Both the position numbers and the translations under genes were made by a program. Positions 51,230-62,843 of a DNA stretch of 64,000 nt are shown piece by piece. Source of the stretch: Glandiceps talaboti (lineage: Eukaryota > Hemichordata > Enteropneusta > Spengelidae). Positions within the stretch are counted from its first letter, which is position 1; every line of letters begins with the position of its first letter. The DNA is taken from contig NC_135551.1 in assembly GCF_964340395.1 (NCBI RefSeq), positions 15,648,003 to 15,712,002 of the forward strand, written 5' to 3'. The notes below the pieces were generated by a model, which worked only from the letters and a program-made list of their open reading frames with translations, did not search any database and was not told where the DNA came from.

Positions 51230-52366
51230 CTGAAGTCTGAGAGCGTGTGGTAAGTCTACAAATGCACATACACAGTTTAGAAATACAAACAAACGGAAGT
51301 AGAATTTTATGAGCACAAACATCTGATCAACACACAATGTCCATGTATAGTTAATTAAAAGTTTTGTCTTTTATGTCGTATATTTATTTGTTGTTAAATT
51401 TAAATTTCTTATGTATATATATTTACTGGAGAAGAGTGTCTAAGTTTATATTAACGCCTCTCCTCATTATTTTTGTATTCAATCACAGACAAGTGTGTAA
51501 CTTGTCTGTGATTTAATCTAGGATGTGAAATATTTTTCTTGGCCTCATCGTAGATGTGCCCATGTCGTATAAAATAAATAAAAAATGATAATACTTGACA
51601 TCAAATTTAATGAGAATTTCATGGGATTATTATATTTCTGTATTTAAGGCAGCATCTATCATCCCGTACATAGCGTGTTATTATATCATAACCCTATCAT
51701 TGATACTATAAATCCACTATCATTTCATGAATAATATGTTGTACTAATGTTGGTAATTGGCATGTATATTTTCAATCAGATATATTTATATGTCATCAAA
51801 TGGAATTATACTTATATAATTGAATTAGAGATATGTAGATTAGATATTGAGATATGTAAACAGTACATCTCGTTATTTATTACATATTGATTATGATTAA
51901 AAGCTTAAAACCTAAGGCACTGACCTGTAAATGACAAATGCTACTATATATTGTGAAACTTCAGGTTTGTAGACTGGCAAATTAAGTTAACTGTCATGTT
52001 TAAGTTCATGTAAATCTGTAACTTTTACGGATAGGTGTCAGATAAAGTTATACTTATAAACCAGGATAACTTAAAGTTGCAAAAAAAGTTTCCGACGACT
52101 GAAAAAGTGAAATGGAAATATCAGGAAACATACTATAGTAAGCTATTTTTTCTTTTTCAATTTTATTTATAATTATATATTTTGTGACGTTTTACAGTGA
52201 AAGCAAAATGTGTGACAAGATTAGAGCACCAACAATACTAGATAATATAACATAATTGATAAATATGACATAATTGATAAAACACATATATAGGATATAC
52301 CATAATAATTACATGCATACTTACCAACTGTATACAGGAAATGAGTTAAACGTCATATGTAACACA

Positions 52367-52473
<107 letters not shown>

Positions 52474-53183
52474 TAATAAAGGTGACGAATATTTTAGCGT
52501 TCTAGAATATAAATGTATATTTTGTGTCGGTCTACATAGTAACTATTTCCGCACTGACATAATTACGATAATTACGTATTATTAAATGTAAACAATCTAA
52601 ACGAGACAGAGTTTGATAGATACACAATGTAGATGTATAAATATGGAATTTATACATAGCGATAGAAGCAGGAGGACATAAACAAACACATATACAGAGA
52701 AAGAACCATCTAAAATTAACGAGTATATTTTTATACGACTCCTACCCTCATCTAGCGTTATCATAATGTAAATAAAGTTCTTGTTTTTTTCTGATAAATC
52801 ACCATCATTAATACACATCTACAAAGTTAATGAGTTACACGAAATTTTTTTTAAAAACCATAAAAATATTAAACAAATTTAAAGTGGAAATCTCAAACTG
52901 TGTCAACAGTGAATGTCGAACGATCTTCTAAAATTTAACAAAATCGTGATAATTATCTTGTCACTAGAGCCTAAGCTTTAGGTGTTTAATAAACTCTTTA
53001 CGTGGGAAATGATCCCCACCCCAACTCCATAATAAAAGAACAGCACAATTGAATAGTAAACAGAGACGAAACGGTATTTTTCTATAGTTGTGTATTAACT
53101 TTCAGAGGAAATATTTCTACTAACATAAATATGAGTACACTTAGTCTACTACAAATACACTTCTCCCGATGACCCAGCCTCAC

Positions 53184-53219
53184 CGCTGATGGCGTACTTG
53201 ATCATGGGCAAGCGGGTCG
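53184..53219 (-). other. Exon-like island in block B (36 nt)
   Basis: Minus strand: ATGCAG precedes and GTGAGG follows a 36-nt block (cg) TRLPMIKYAIS (g), with one extra codon relative to block A and a matching frame. Confidence 0.35.
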
Positions 53220-54704
53220 CTGCATGAATTCAGATAGATTGTGGTCACATAACGAGTCTACAAATGTAAGTATACCGTTTATAAGGTACAGAGAAACGGG
53301 AGTATGGTTTATGAGAACACATCTGTTCAACATACAATGTTCATGTAAAGTGAATTAAACGCTTTGTCTTAATTATATTTCGTATTTTTATTTTTGTTAA
53401 ATTTCTTATGTATATATTCCACTGGAGCAGGGTGTATGAGTTTATATAAACGCCTCTCCAAATTATTTCTGTATTTAATCTAGGATGTGAACTATTTTTC
53501 TTGGCCTTATCTTAGATCTGCCCATTACGTAGTTAACAAAATATTTGCTGAAAGATGATAACACTTGACATCAAATTTAATTAGAATTTCGCGTGATAAT
53601 TATATTTATGTATTTAAAGCGGCATCTACCATCCCGTACATAGCGTGTTATTATATCATAACCCTGTCATTAATACTATAAATCCACTATCATTTCATGC
53701 ATGATATTTTTTACTAATGTTAGCAATTAGCATATACATTTCCTATTGAGATATATATGTATATGTCATGACATACAATTCTACTTGTAGAATTGAATTA
53801 GATATTTAGATTAGATGTAAACAGTACATCTTTATTATCAAAGTCATATTACATGCTTATATGTTAATACAAAATCTATGGTTTATGATTACAGTAAAAG
53901 TTTAAACCTAAGGCATAGACCTGTAAATAACAAATGCTACTGTATATTGTGACACTTCAGGGTTTTAGACGGGCACATTAAGTTAACCGTCATGGAGTGT
54001 GATAGAAGCAGACAGATATAAACAAAGACAGGCAGATAAAGAACCTTTGTACGTAGTAGCAATGTCTTGTCAGTAAAAGATACTTTGCTCTTCCTATCTT
54101 TGTTCCGATTATTATATCACATGATTAAAACTAAACTATTTTCGTTACTACTCTAAACGAGGTGAGTAATTATATTTTGCGGACATGTTGTGGACGAAGT
54201 AAGTTACATTACAGATGAAAGACTAATAATCTATTACTTTTATTGTTTTACAGTTTTGATCATTATGAATTAGGTCTCATAGAAACATAATATTAATAAA
54301 AATACCAAATTTTATAAAGGCATCTAAACAGTATTGAGTGTATTTTTACCACTCCGGCCCTCATCTAACGTTATGCAAATAAAGACTTGTAAAGAAAGCA
54401 TATACAAATTTAAAGCAAACAAATCTTTTTTCTGATAAATCACTGTCACTACTACACAGCTACAAAGTTAATAATATGAGTTTATCATAATAACAACTTG
54501 AAGTACTGATGCATATGGATTGATTGTTGTGTGGAAATAGTACTGCCCCTTGCACGCAATATTACTGTTTCCAAATTTAACAATATATTTCCTTTCAAAA
54601 TTAGTTGAAGGTAATTTCATCTCAGCTATATAATTCAAGGCCAATCCGGCATGGGTTGATAGACAGTTCATGGTTTAACAAGTTAAAGCTCAGTAGTTGA
54701 TAAC

Positions 54705-56345
54705 AACGTACACTCGAGTGTTTATACTGTGTCGGTTGGATATTATCACATGCCAAGTATTTAGCGTTAGGTTGTCTTCTGATATTTCCCACAGTAACGA
54801 TTCGTGGTGTAGACTGGGAGTAGCATTGGAAGTTGGCTACACGTAATCTTCAGACATGTAGAAAAGTCACATGGGGTATATATTCTCACTATTCCCAAAC
54901 ATGGAATACAACCCTGAAACGTAAGCCTTAGTGTATTTTGTATTCTATTGGCCTAAAGTTGAGAGAGATTTAGTAAAAAAGGGGGTTACTCAACCTTGGG
55001 ACCCACTTGGGATGATGTAACTTTGGGGAGAGAATACTCCGTACTCCCGCGATTTCGCAGCCGTCTTCTCCGTTCTCACTGACTAGGCAAGCTGCACTGG
55101 GTAGCCATCTGTCTGTTTCGATAAAGGTGACGGTGGTGGATGCTATACGAACTGCGAGTAGTATAGTGAGAAACTGGGCTTTATAAATTTAAAATCAGAG
55201 TTCTATCCCCGACGTGCAAAACTGCTGTCGTCTCGTATGACTATTTTGAATTCTGAAACGCTGGTACTTGCTGTGCGTTCTGCTTGTTAAGTATAATGTT
55301 TTTGGGAGCGAGACGTAGAATTCGAACTTGCAGCGATCACCCGATCGCTCCATAACTTACTCACTCAAGTCAACGGGTCTATTTCGACTTGCACGCACGG
55401 GGTTCTAGTGCGACAATTCTATGGTCATGGTTTTGTTTATTGTGTAGCCGAGGTATATATGGCGCCCTCACTTTGTCTTTATTTCATACCTTTGTTTTTC
55501 GTACTAGTTTTAATTATGTATGCATTTCTTTTGACTGATGTCCACCTATGCTTTTCTACATAGCCACCTGTTTGATTTAGACATCTTATGAATACTTAGT
55601 TCTATGTTTGATTTGCGTCTTCGTGTCACTGTACAACAGTCCTTGAGTAGAGCAGTACACAAGTGTCTCTGTTGCAGTCAAACCACTTATCCACGTTGCC
55701 TTTCTATTGTGATGGTCAACGGAGTTTGGTCCAAGAAGTCCCGGAGCTCCGCCAATAGATGTACAGGGTGTTTTTTGGTACCCGAAGTTACTTACAGTGC
55801 GGACTAACAAACCTTGGAGATATAACTATTTCCAGAATTAGTGGTATATTGGCTGTGGTTATGGTTATTGCAGTGGTTTCTGTCGTCGCCGTGCATACGG
55901 AGAGGAAACGTCCAGAAAACTGTAAACGTGAGTGTTCCTGCATTCTGACTACTCTGAAGCATTAAATTGTCGTACGTTGTTGCTGTAGAAGTGTAATTAT
56001 ACTGCAGAACTGAGAAGAGGCAGAGCTGTGTCCAGGAGATGTCTTATTAGGAAATTCTGTGTTGTGTGTACGTGTCGACGTCGGTACAGTATAAAGGGCG
56101 TGACTTTAAAAGCGTGTGCTATTGTGTTGTGTTGATGAAGTCCGTGAACTATTGTTCAATTATTCTCTTTCGTGTCGTGACATTTATTTAAACTAGAAAT
56201 TCTGAACTACTACTATTATTTCGTCTGAATATAAATTGATGTTGTAGGAGTGTACGTCGTCTCTCTGAAGTTTTGTGGAACTATGTGTTCTCACCAAGTG
56301 TAGGAGTTGCTGAACTAAACTTATTGTTCTACGTGCGGTGTACTA
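54705..56345. other. No gene proven; CpG-containing unique sequence
   Basis: Locally richer in CpG than its surroundings (for example 55020-55120 and 55320-55460). A plus-strand frame at 55604-55807 includes KCLCCSQTTYPRCLS and CTGCF, Cys-rich but without a recognised domain. No splice sites assigned with confidence. Confidence 0.35.
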
Positions 56346-56352
56346 ACAATCA

Positions 56353-56795
56353 AGCTTCGTTCAAGAATAGTGGCAGCCATCTTGTAGACGCGAACTTTAT
56401 TCTGCTTCTTTCGTTCAAGAATAGTGGCAGCCATCTTGTAGACGCGAACTTGAATCTGCTTCTTTTTCGTTCAAGAATAGTGGCAACCATCTTGTAGACG
56501 CGAACTTTATTCTACTTTCGTTCAAGAATAGTGGCAGCCATCTTGTAGACGCGAACTTTATTCTACTTCTTTCGTTCAAGAATAGTGGCAGCCATCTTCT
56601 AGACGCGAACTTTATTATACTTCTTTCGTTCAAGGATAGTGGCAGCCATGCATCTTGTAGACGCGAACTGTATTCTACTTCTTTCGTTCAAGAATAGCGG
56701 CAGCCATCTTGTAGACGCGAACTGTATTGTGTTTATTTGGTTCAAGAATAGTGGCAGCCATCTTGTAGACGCGAACTGTATTCTACTTCTTTAAT
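56353..56795. repeat. Minisatellite, eight ~50-60 bp units with YY1-like cores
   Basis: Units of TTCGTTCAAGAATAGTGGCA, GCCATCTTGTAGACGCGAAC and a variable TTATTCTACTTC spacer. GCCATCTTG (minus strand CAAGATGGC) is intact in five of eight units: 56376, 56430, 56537, 56703 and 56757. The other three read ACCATCTTG, GCCATCTTC and GCCATGCATCTTG. Confidence 0.9.
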
Positions 56796-56799
56796 GTAT

Positions 56800-57360
56800 T
56801 TAGTTTCTACCGTTTCAGCTTCGTGACATTTAATTACTTACACTTCCGGCGATATTTAATATAGTCAATTGAAGTAATTTTTCCTTTTATAGCGTTTAAC
56901 ATATATTCCACGTTATTATATAGGATACACTTACTGCGGTAAATCAATTTAAAACTACTCATTGTAATATTATTTCACTATACAAATCAACTTAGGATAC
57001 TTATTGTAATATTATTTTCATTTGTATAAATCAACTCAAGACAATTTATCGTACTATTAATTATTTTTTGGAATTTAGAAATAAATTATTGTAAACTTAA
57101 TATTAATTAATCTTTGAGAACGGATCCGATAGTATTTACTTTCTTTACTGAAAGCTTATTTTGTAGATATTGTGATTTATGTTGATAAGTAAAAGCATAC
57201 TATCAGTTCATTTATACCTATATAATCTTGTGCCATTCATTTTAGTATTTATAACTATTGTCACTGAACCCAAGTCCCCACGACGGTATCGATCATACGC
57301 AATCTTAGCCCCGTCCGTAAGACTGTGTTGCTTACAACTGGCTAACCCAAATTTATGGCA
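56800..57360. other. No gene seen
   Basis: AT-rich sequence between the minisatellite and block C. Frames at 57179-57370 and 57208-57477 lie on opposite strands and have no domain. Confidence 0.45.
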
Positions 57361-57850
57361 ATCCAATTGAATGACAACAAGCACATAGTTAACTTCTTTA
57401 ATTTGCAAGCTGTACTGATTAGAATTAGACTGTTTTGTTTCTGATTTCCCAGCATTGCCTAAAATGGTGCACCACATTTGGCGATATTAGTATTTTTCGT
57501 AAAAATGTAAAATTATTATTTCTTTTAAAAAAAGAGGAGATCTCAAACTGCATTTCGAACGATCTTCTGTCATTTAACAAAATTGTGGCAATTGTCTTGT
57601 CACCCAGTGGAGACTACGCCTCAGGTGTTTATTTAACTCTTTTAAGACTATTTTTAACACTAAGTCTTGTCAAATGTCTCTTAAATGGAAATGATAACTT
57701 TACAGGGAAAATCCATAAAACGCTCACATTTCATACAGAAACGAAACGGTATTTGTCTCTTGTGTACTAATTTTCAGAGCAAATTATTTCTACCAACATA
57801 AATAGGCGTAATCTACTACAAATGCACTTCTCTCGATCACACAGCACCAT

Positions 57851-57883
57851 CGCTGATGGCACACTTCATCGCCAAGCGGGTCG
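57851..57883 (-). other. Exon-like island in block C (33 nt)
   Basis: Minus strand: CTTCAG precedes a 33-nt block (cg) TRLAMKCAIS (g). The donor is lost: ATGGTG replaces GTGAGG. Confidence 0.35.
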
Positions 57884-58163
57884 CTGAAGTCAGCGAGAGT
57901 GATAATTAGTTTACAAATATATGTATACTGTTTAGAGATACAGAGAAACGGAAGTGGGGTTTTATGAGAGACACATCTGTTCGACATACAATGTTCATGT
58001 ATAGTTTTGTCTTATATTTAGTATTTTTATTTTTGTTAAATTTCTAATGTATATTCCACCGGAACAGGATGTATAAGTTTACGAAAACGACACACCTCAT
58101 TATTATTGTATTTAATCAAGGCATTCTCTTTGATTTGCCCATTTCGTAATTAACAAAATGTTA

Positions 58164-58293
58164 ATAAATAAACGAATGAATGAATAAATGAATGAATGAA
58201 TAAATAAATAAATATATACACACATTAATAAATAAATAAATAAATAATGGAATAAATAAATGAATAAAAATAATAAATAAATGATTAAATGAA

Positions 58294-58340
<47 letters not shown>

Positions 58341-58342
58341 AT
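58164..58342. repeat. (TAAA/GAAT)n microsatellite
   Basis: Imperfect TAAA and TGAA tetranucleotides. The Phe/Ile/Leu/Tyr frame on the minus strand is an artefact. Confidence 0.95.
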
Positions 58343-58899
58343 TGCTCATAAAAAAGTGATAACACAATTTATATTTCTATAAAGCGACATCTCTCACGCC
58401 ATGCATAGCGTGCTGTTATATGATCATGATCATATCTACCAAAGCAACTCAACGGTGAAAATTACAATAGAAATAGAAGAAACAATAATGTCACTGCTTA
58501 TTCCCCATTAATGGCAGCTAATGAGTCATCAAAGGATGATATTAATTTAATTCATTTCACTTCCATACTTGTAGAATTGAATTAGATATTTAGATTAGAT
58601 ATTGAGATATGTAAACAGTATATCTTTATTATCAGTCATTACCTGCTTATATGGAAATTATAATGAAAAACTATGGTTCACTATTTATTATATTAATTAT
58701 TTAAAGTTTAACCTAAGACACTGACCTGTAAATGACAAATGCTACCGTATCTTGTGACACTTCAGATTTTTAGATTTTCAAGTTTAAGTTCAAATAAATC
58801 CGCAAATTTTACTCTGGTGTCAGATAAATTTACCTATACTCATAAACCAGTGTAACTTAAAGTTGCAATATAAGTTTCCTGACGACTGAGGAAGAGAAG

Positions 58900-59685
58900 G
58901 GGAAACATTGAGAAACATACTAGTGGACGATTGTAGATAGTTATAGAACACTGATTATCACTACACTCTCACATATGAAAATATTGAATAAAATTTATTG
59001 TTTTATATTTTATATCTCTCAATTACAGACGTTTGTCATAGTCACGTTCTTTATAATCGAGGTTTGGGTGATGTTTACGTAATAAACAGTTTAGTCTGTT
59101 ACTGTCGTTTCCATGGTCTCTTATCTTTACTTTCATTAACATACTAGAATTAAATCATTTTTAAGACTCCCACGGTGCCAAAGTGTATTAATTAGTAATA
59201 TGTAATGAGTTGTTGTGAGTATTAGTATTGTTTGGAAAGAAATGACAAATCCCAAATCTCTCAATTAACACTTATGTCTTCAAACATTGAATAATTGTTT
59301 ACCAAAGCAAGTAACTCGACCAAAATTGTGCAACGCTTCCCCTGATCGATCCACTTCTTCAAATCCCACAATAAAAAAACCCACATTCCTATAGTAATAG
59401 CGACATTTCAGCTGATTCTGTTCCTCTATTATCCGTAATAATTTAATCATAGACCATGTATAATCGAATTTTATTCAGTTATTTATAATTAATCGACATT
59501 ATAAAATGTAAACAATTGGAAATGGTATTAACTAATAAACTCTAATAATAGATGTGTCAATGATAATATAATTGCTAGCAAACTATGGAAGAGAATGGGA
59601 TCAAAAGGTTATAGAGAAAGCAAAATTACGAACATATATAACATTTAAACATCACTATAAAGTCGAACCATATGTACAGCCGCCG
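58900..59685. other. No gene seen
   Basis: AT-rich sequence without a coding relic up to the LINE 3' end. Confidence 0.45.
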
Positions 59686-59690
59686 CTGAG

Positions 59691-60206
59691 ATGAATTTAT
59701 CGAGGTTGCACCGCTCATACCTTGCACAAATTAGACTTGGGATTTTACCACTCCGAATAGAAACTGGTCGATTCAGAAATGAAACTTTAGCAAATAGAAT
59801 ATGTATCTTCTGTAATGTAGTTGAAATCAGATTAACTATGTTCACAGATGTAAATCGAGTTTTTGATACATTTGTTGATTTAAATATTGAGGAAAAATTT
59901 CACCTCCTTAATGTACGATGTTCACGTCGTTTAGCTATATATGTGTATAATGCTTTTGAGAGAAGGAAAAATGTTTTGTTTCGATAAATATCGCCATAGA
60001 TACGTTCTTTGTACTTTTCTCCTGTGACATTGTATGTAAGTTTATAGATGTTCTATTTGTTTAATTTGTTTTGAAAAAAAAGTGACTTATAAGTCCGAAG
60101 GGGCTGGGCAGATGTATATCCGTATACGTATATTTATTGCAAATTATTGTAAATCTGCATGTCACTATAATAAACTACTACTATACTATACTATACTATA
60201 CTAATT
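59691..60206 (+). pseudogene. LINE ORF2 C-terminus and 3' end
   Basis: The frame 59691-59987 reads SYLAQIRLGILPLRIETGRF, NETLANRICIFCN, then VFDTFVDLNIEEKFHLLNVR and a stop at 59985. LRLGxLPLxIETGR...RxCxFCN is the conserved C-terminal Cys motif of I/CR1-like LINE ORF2, usually followed by EDExHFLxxC, which is degraded here. After the stop come about 190 bp of 3' UTR (AAGGGGCTGGGCAG; CTATAATAAACTACTA) and an (ACTAT)n tail at about 60176-60204. The element is 5'-truncated, as is common for LINEs. It may be the same family as the relic at 42.9-44.3 kb. Confidence 0.8.
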
Positions 60207-60209
60207 ACT

Positions 60210-60840
60210 GCAGAGCTGATTCCATAATCCCTATAGTCAATCTACTGAACAAAGGGGAAACATAACAAATGTCTTTAAGATCACAAAATATCAGCATTAA
60301 CTTCCATACTTGGCAGAAACACTTTTAATATGACCATACAATAATAATACGGTACTGTTAAAATTACCAAATAATTGAAGTTTGTTTGAATATCATGAAG
60401 ATTTATTATCCACTTGATATCACAACGTTTGTATTATTTACTGTTTCTGATTCCAGTATACCACTGTGTGGCTAACACAAACACTAATGATTAAAGGTGA
60501 AGTGTAACTTGTTATATTATAAACAATTATATGTTAAATTTAGCCGCAAAACTATAATCCATGACACAATAAATAACACCGTATATATAAACAGAGCACG
60601 AACTGACCATAACTCATTTCCATTAATAATCAATGTTTCCTGGGATTTCAAACATTTACGGTGATGCCAGCTACACTTCAATACACCGTTCAGGTGAATG
60701 GCCAAAATGTTCATCAGATTGGTAGATCAAACTATTTACAAAAGTTATAACGCACAAACAGTTCAAAGTTCTGAGAATTGATGTTCCGATCTTTCTTGGT
60801 CGACTACCCTCATTAGAATGACAAATTCTATAGTTACAAC
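60210..60840. other. No gene seen
   Basis: AT-rich intergenic sequence between the LINE tail and the Penelope-like fragment. Confidence 0.45.
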
Positions 60841-60843
60841 TGA

Positions 60844-60855
60844 CCACTAGGTGGC
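60844..60855 (+). promoter_or_regulatory. CTCF-like core motif
   Basis: CCACTAGGTGGC matches the CTCF core CCASYAGRKGGC at all 12 positions. It lies at the 5' edge of the Penelope-like fragment and in the same orientation as the motif at 61596. Confidence 0.4.
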
Positions 60856-61221
60856 TGTATGGTCAACCGATCGTGACCAAGGGAATATTTGCGCATCCGG
60901 AAGACAATTGAAAACCAGGGTCCAGGAACACCACAAACCTGTGAGGGACAACATTGTAGCATCAACCTTAACTGAACACTCTCGCAGCTACATGTACAAT
61001 CATAACATCGACTGCGACTCTTTTTTATTGATTCATCCCACATGATTTCCAGAGAAAGTTCGGGGGGGGGGGCTATCAACATCAGAAGCTACAATCCCAA
61101 GATTATCAAAGACGGGGGGGGGGGTGGAGGTGGGGGCATCAAACTACCTAAAATCTACAATCCGCTGTTCATACCGCCACCTTTCGGGCGCTTGGACCAA
61201 CTCGACACAATTATCATCTAA
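60851..61221 (+). pseudogene. Penelope-like element GIY-YIG endonuclease relic
   Basis: Three frame segments give the C-terminal part of a Penelope-like GIY-YIG domain: NICASGRQLKTRVQEHHKPV and TEHSRSY (60851-61045), INIRSYNPKIIKDGG (about 61075-61120) and IKLPKIYNPLFIPPPFGRLD, QLDTIII, ending at TAA 61219. GRxLxTRxxEH, the IxIRxxxPxxxxDGG block and the closing LPxIYNPLL pattern are typical. Frame changes coincide with poly-G runs at 61066 and 61113. The N-terminal YIG and the reverse transcriptase are absent, so it is a dead 3' fragment. Confidence 0.75.
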
Positions 61222-61571
61222 TTGTTGAATACATCAACTTACATCAACTTTATCTAGTGTCGCATTTATGTCATTTTTTGCCCTAAAAAGAGAATGACTT
61301 ATCGATTTAGCATAGATAACTTTACACATGTGCACTCCTTCAGCAGGGGCTCACAAATGATCAACAAATTAGTTGTACTTTTTTTAAAACTTTCATATCA
61401 TATGAATTTTAGCTCTACTTATTTTTTTCTTGTTTTTAATTAAGCATGCGATCTAGAGACTTGCATAATATTAGTATTAATGCCACGCCAATGGCGAGGG
61501 CAACTAGTCGACTATGTTGTTTTTTTTGACCGAGGACAAGGCTGTAATTGACTGTGTAGTATATAGTAACA

Positions 61572-61607
61572 ATGGCTGACATATCTCAAGGTTCACCACC
61601 AGAGGGC
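61572..61607 (+). CDS. Possible first coding exon, plus strand
   Basis: ACAATGG is a strong start context. The 12 codons MADISQGSPPEG lead directly to GGC before GTAAGTATT, a consensus donor. The combination of good initiation context, an open frame and a perfect donor is suggestive, but no downstream exon was found and the segment also contains a CTCF-like core (61596-61607), which could explain its composition. Unrecognised. Confidence 0.25.
61596..61607 (+). promoter_or_regulatory. CTCF-like core motif
   Basis: CCACCAGAGGGC matches the CTCF core CCASYAGRKGGC at all 12 positions, 752 bp from the other perfect match. Confidence 0.4.
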
Positions 61608-62551
61608 GTAAGTATTACGTCGAAGAGGAGTATGTATACACTTAAAATAATATTAGTAAGAATACCAGAAACCCTTCTAATGAGAATATTATATAACTTC
61701 TGGTTGATGAAATAAGCTGCAACTCTGTTATATAATACAAAGACATGCACTTGTACTTGTCACTTGTTCATAAGATTTGTTTAATCTTCATACTTATTGA
61801 AAGGAACTGAAACTATTTTGATATTTCCAAAAACGATCTAGCAGACCTAAGATATTAGTGAAAAACTGGTACTTGGCGCTACATTACTCAAGTAATTAAT
61901 TCTATAAATAAGTACTTGTTATTATTTTTATAATACAAGAAAGTATATACTTAGAATTGACTACGACTTAGACATAACCATTAAAATTGACATTTTGCTA
62001 GCATTTCGTGCCTTGAGGTATACTACATTTAGATATTAATCAGCATAGAAGTCATGTAACAGTTATTCTAATTTTAAGATAATGTAGTCAGGATAAAAAA
62101 TAATTTGAAATTGTTTTCATTTTATGGTGATATGCCGCGACGTATGAAGTTTTAAAAACACATTGTATTTCAAGTAATAACGTGTTTTCTGAATCAATCG
62201 AGAATTAGTAACACTGCATATTCCAATATTGAAAAAGTTTGTTTCTTAGTTACATGTTAAAATTAAGTTCTACAATGAAAAAAAATACGAAAAATAATTT
62301 TCATAAAACAGACAACAGGTAAACTTTCACTGCTGCACTGTTCATTAACTGCCATGTCTATGTCTACAGTAATTACAGTGACTTAGTATTTCATTTGATT
62401 CATTGCTGTACTGTTTATATACTGTCATATGTCTATGTCTATAGTAATTACAGTTGGTTTGCATTCATCTACATACAAATTGTATTGTGACTAGTTATTC
62501 ATATGAAATCAATGTATATAAGTAATAAAAACATACATACTAAATACCTAC

Positions 62552-62843
62552 CAGGATAAAATGTAGGGATCTGATCAATAAGGTCACGTCTACCTATCTT
62601 CTGCAAAACGTTTCGTAGAATGTCTCGATTCCAAGGTCGAATACTGTGACGACTGTTTTCCAATGCTTTAATCAGATAGTATGGACTGTTAATCTTCTCA
62701 AGATCTTCTTCAGCTATGTAGTCTTTACACAATCTCTTCATCTGAACAAATTCATCTGTGACGTCATTCAATAGAAAGTAATCATGAGAGTAATACAATG
62801 ATAAATCCCACCTATTAATGTACACACTATACATAACACTCAT
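62552..62843 (-). CDS. Death effector domain (DED) first coding exon
   Basis: ATG at 62843 has A at -3 and an in-frame TAA two codons upstream, so it is a credible start. The exon ends TATCCTG before GTAGGT at 62551. Its 97 codons form a DED-like six-helix pattern: DEFVQMKRLCKDYIAEEDLE (helix 2, cf. LKxLCxDxI), then LEKINSPYYLIKALENS (helices 3-4), WNRDILRNVLQKIGRRDL (helices 5-6) and IDQI. IGRRDL supplies the RxDL of the DED charge triad, and IAEEDLEKI fits the IxxxxLExI segment. DEDs occur in FADD, initiator caspases and c-FLIP and assemble by filament stacking in death-receptor and innate immune signalling in the cytoplasm. The DED at the extreme N-terminus fits FADD, caspase-8-like or an invertebrate DED receptor adaptor; the missing exons would decide which. 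Confidence 0.8.

Larger units (their letters stand above)
57360..58900. repeat. Repeated block C
   Basis: Diverged relative of blocks A and B (CAATCCAATTGAATG, GAGATCTCAAACTG, ATGATAACTTTACAGGGAAA, GAAACGGTATTTG, GCGGGTCGCTGAAGTC). It is interrupted by a (TAAA)n expansion. Confidence 0.75.
61222..62551. other. No further exon identified
   Basis: AT-rich sequence, presumably intronic with respect to the DED exon on the minus strand. Apart from the possible first exon at 61572-61607 I could not assign an exon. Confidence 0.4.

Noticed and set aside
55604-55807. Cys-rich plus-strand frame
   Set aside because: Cysteine spacing fits no zinc-binding motif I know, and the downstream frame is full of stops.
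56415-56633. Minus-strand frame with FASTRWLPLFLNE repeats
   Set aside because: It is the translation of the YY1-like minisatellite; units with other lengths break the frame, so coding is unlikely.
58161-58367. Phe/Ile/Leu/Tyr-rich membrane-like frame
   Set aside because: (TAAA)n microsatellite translation.
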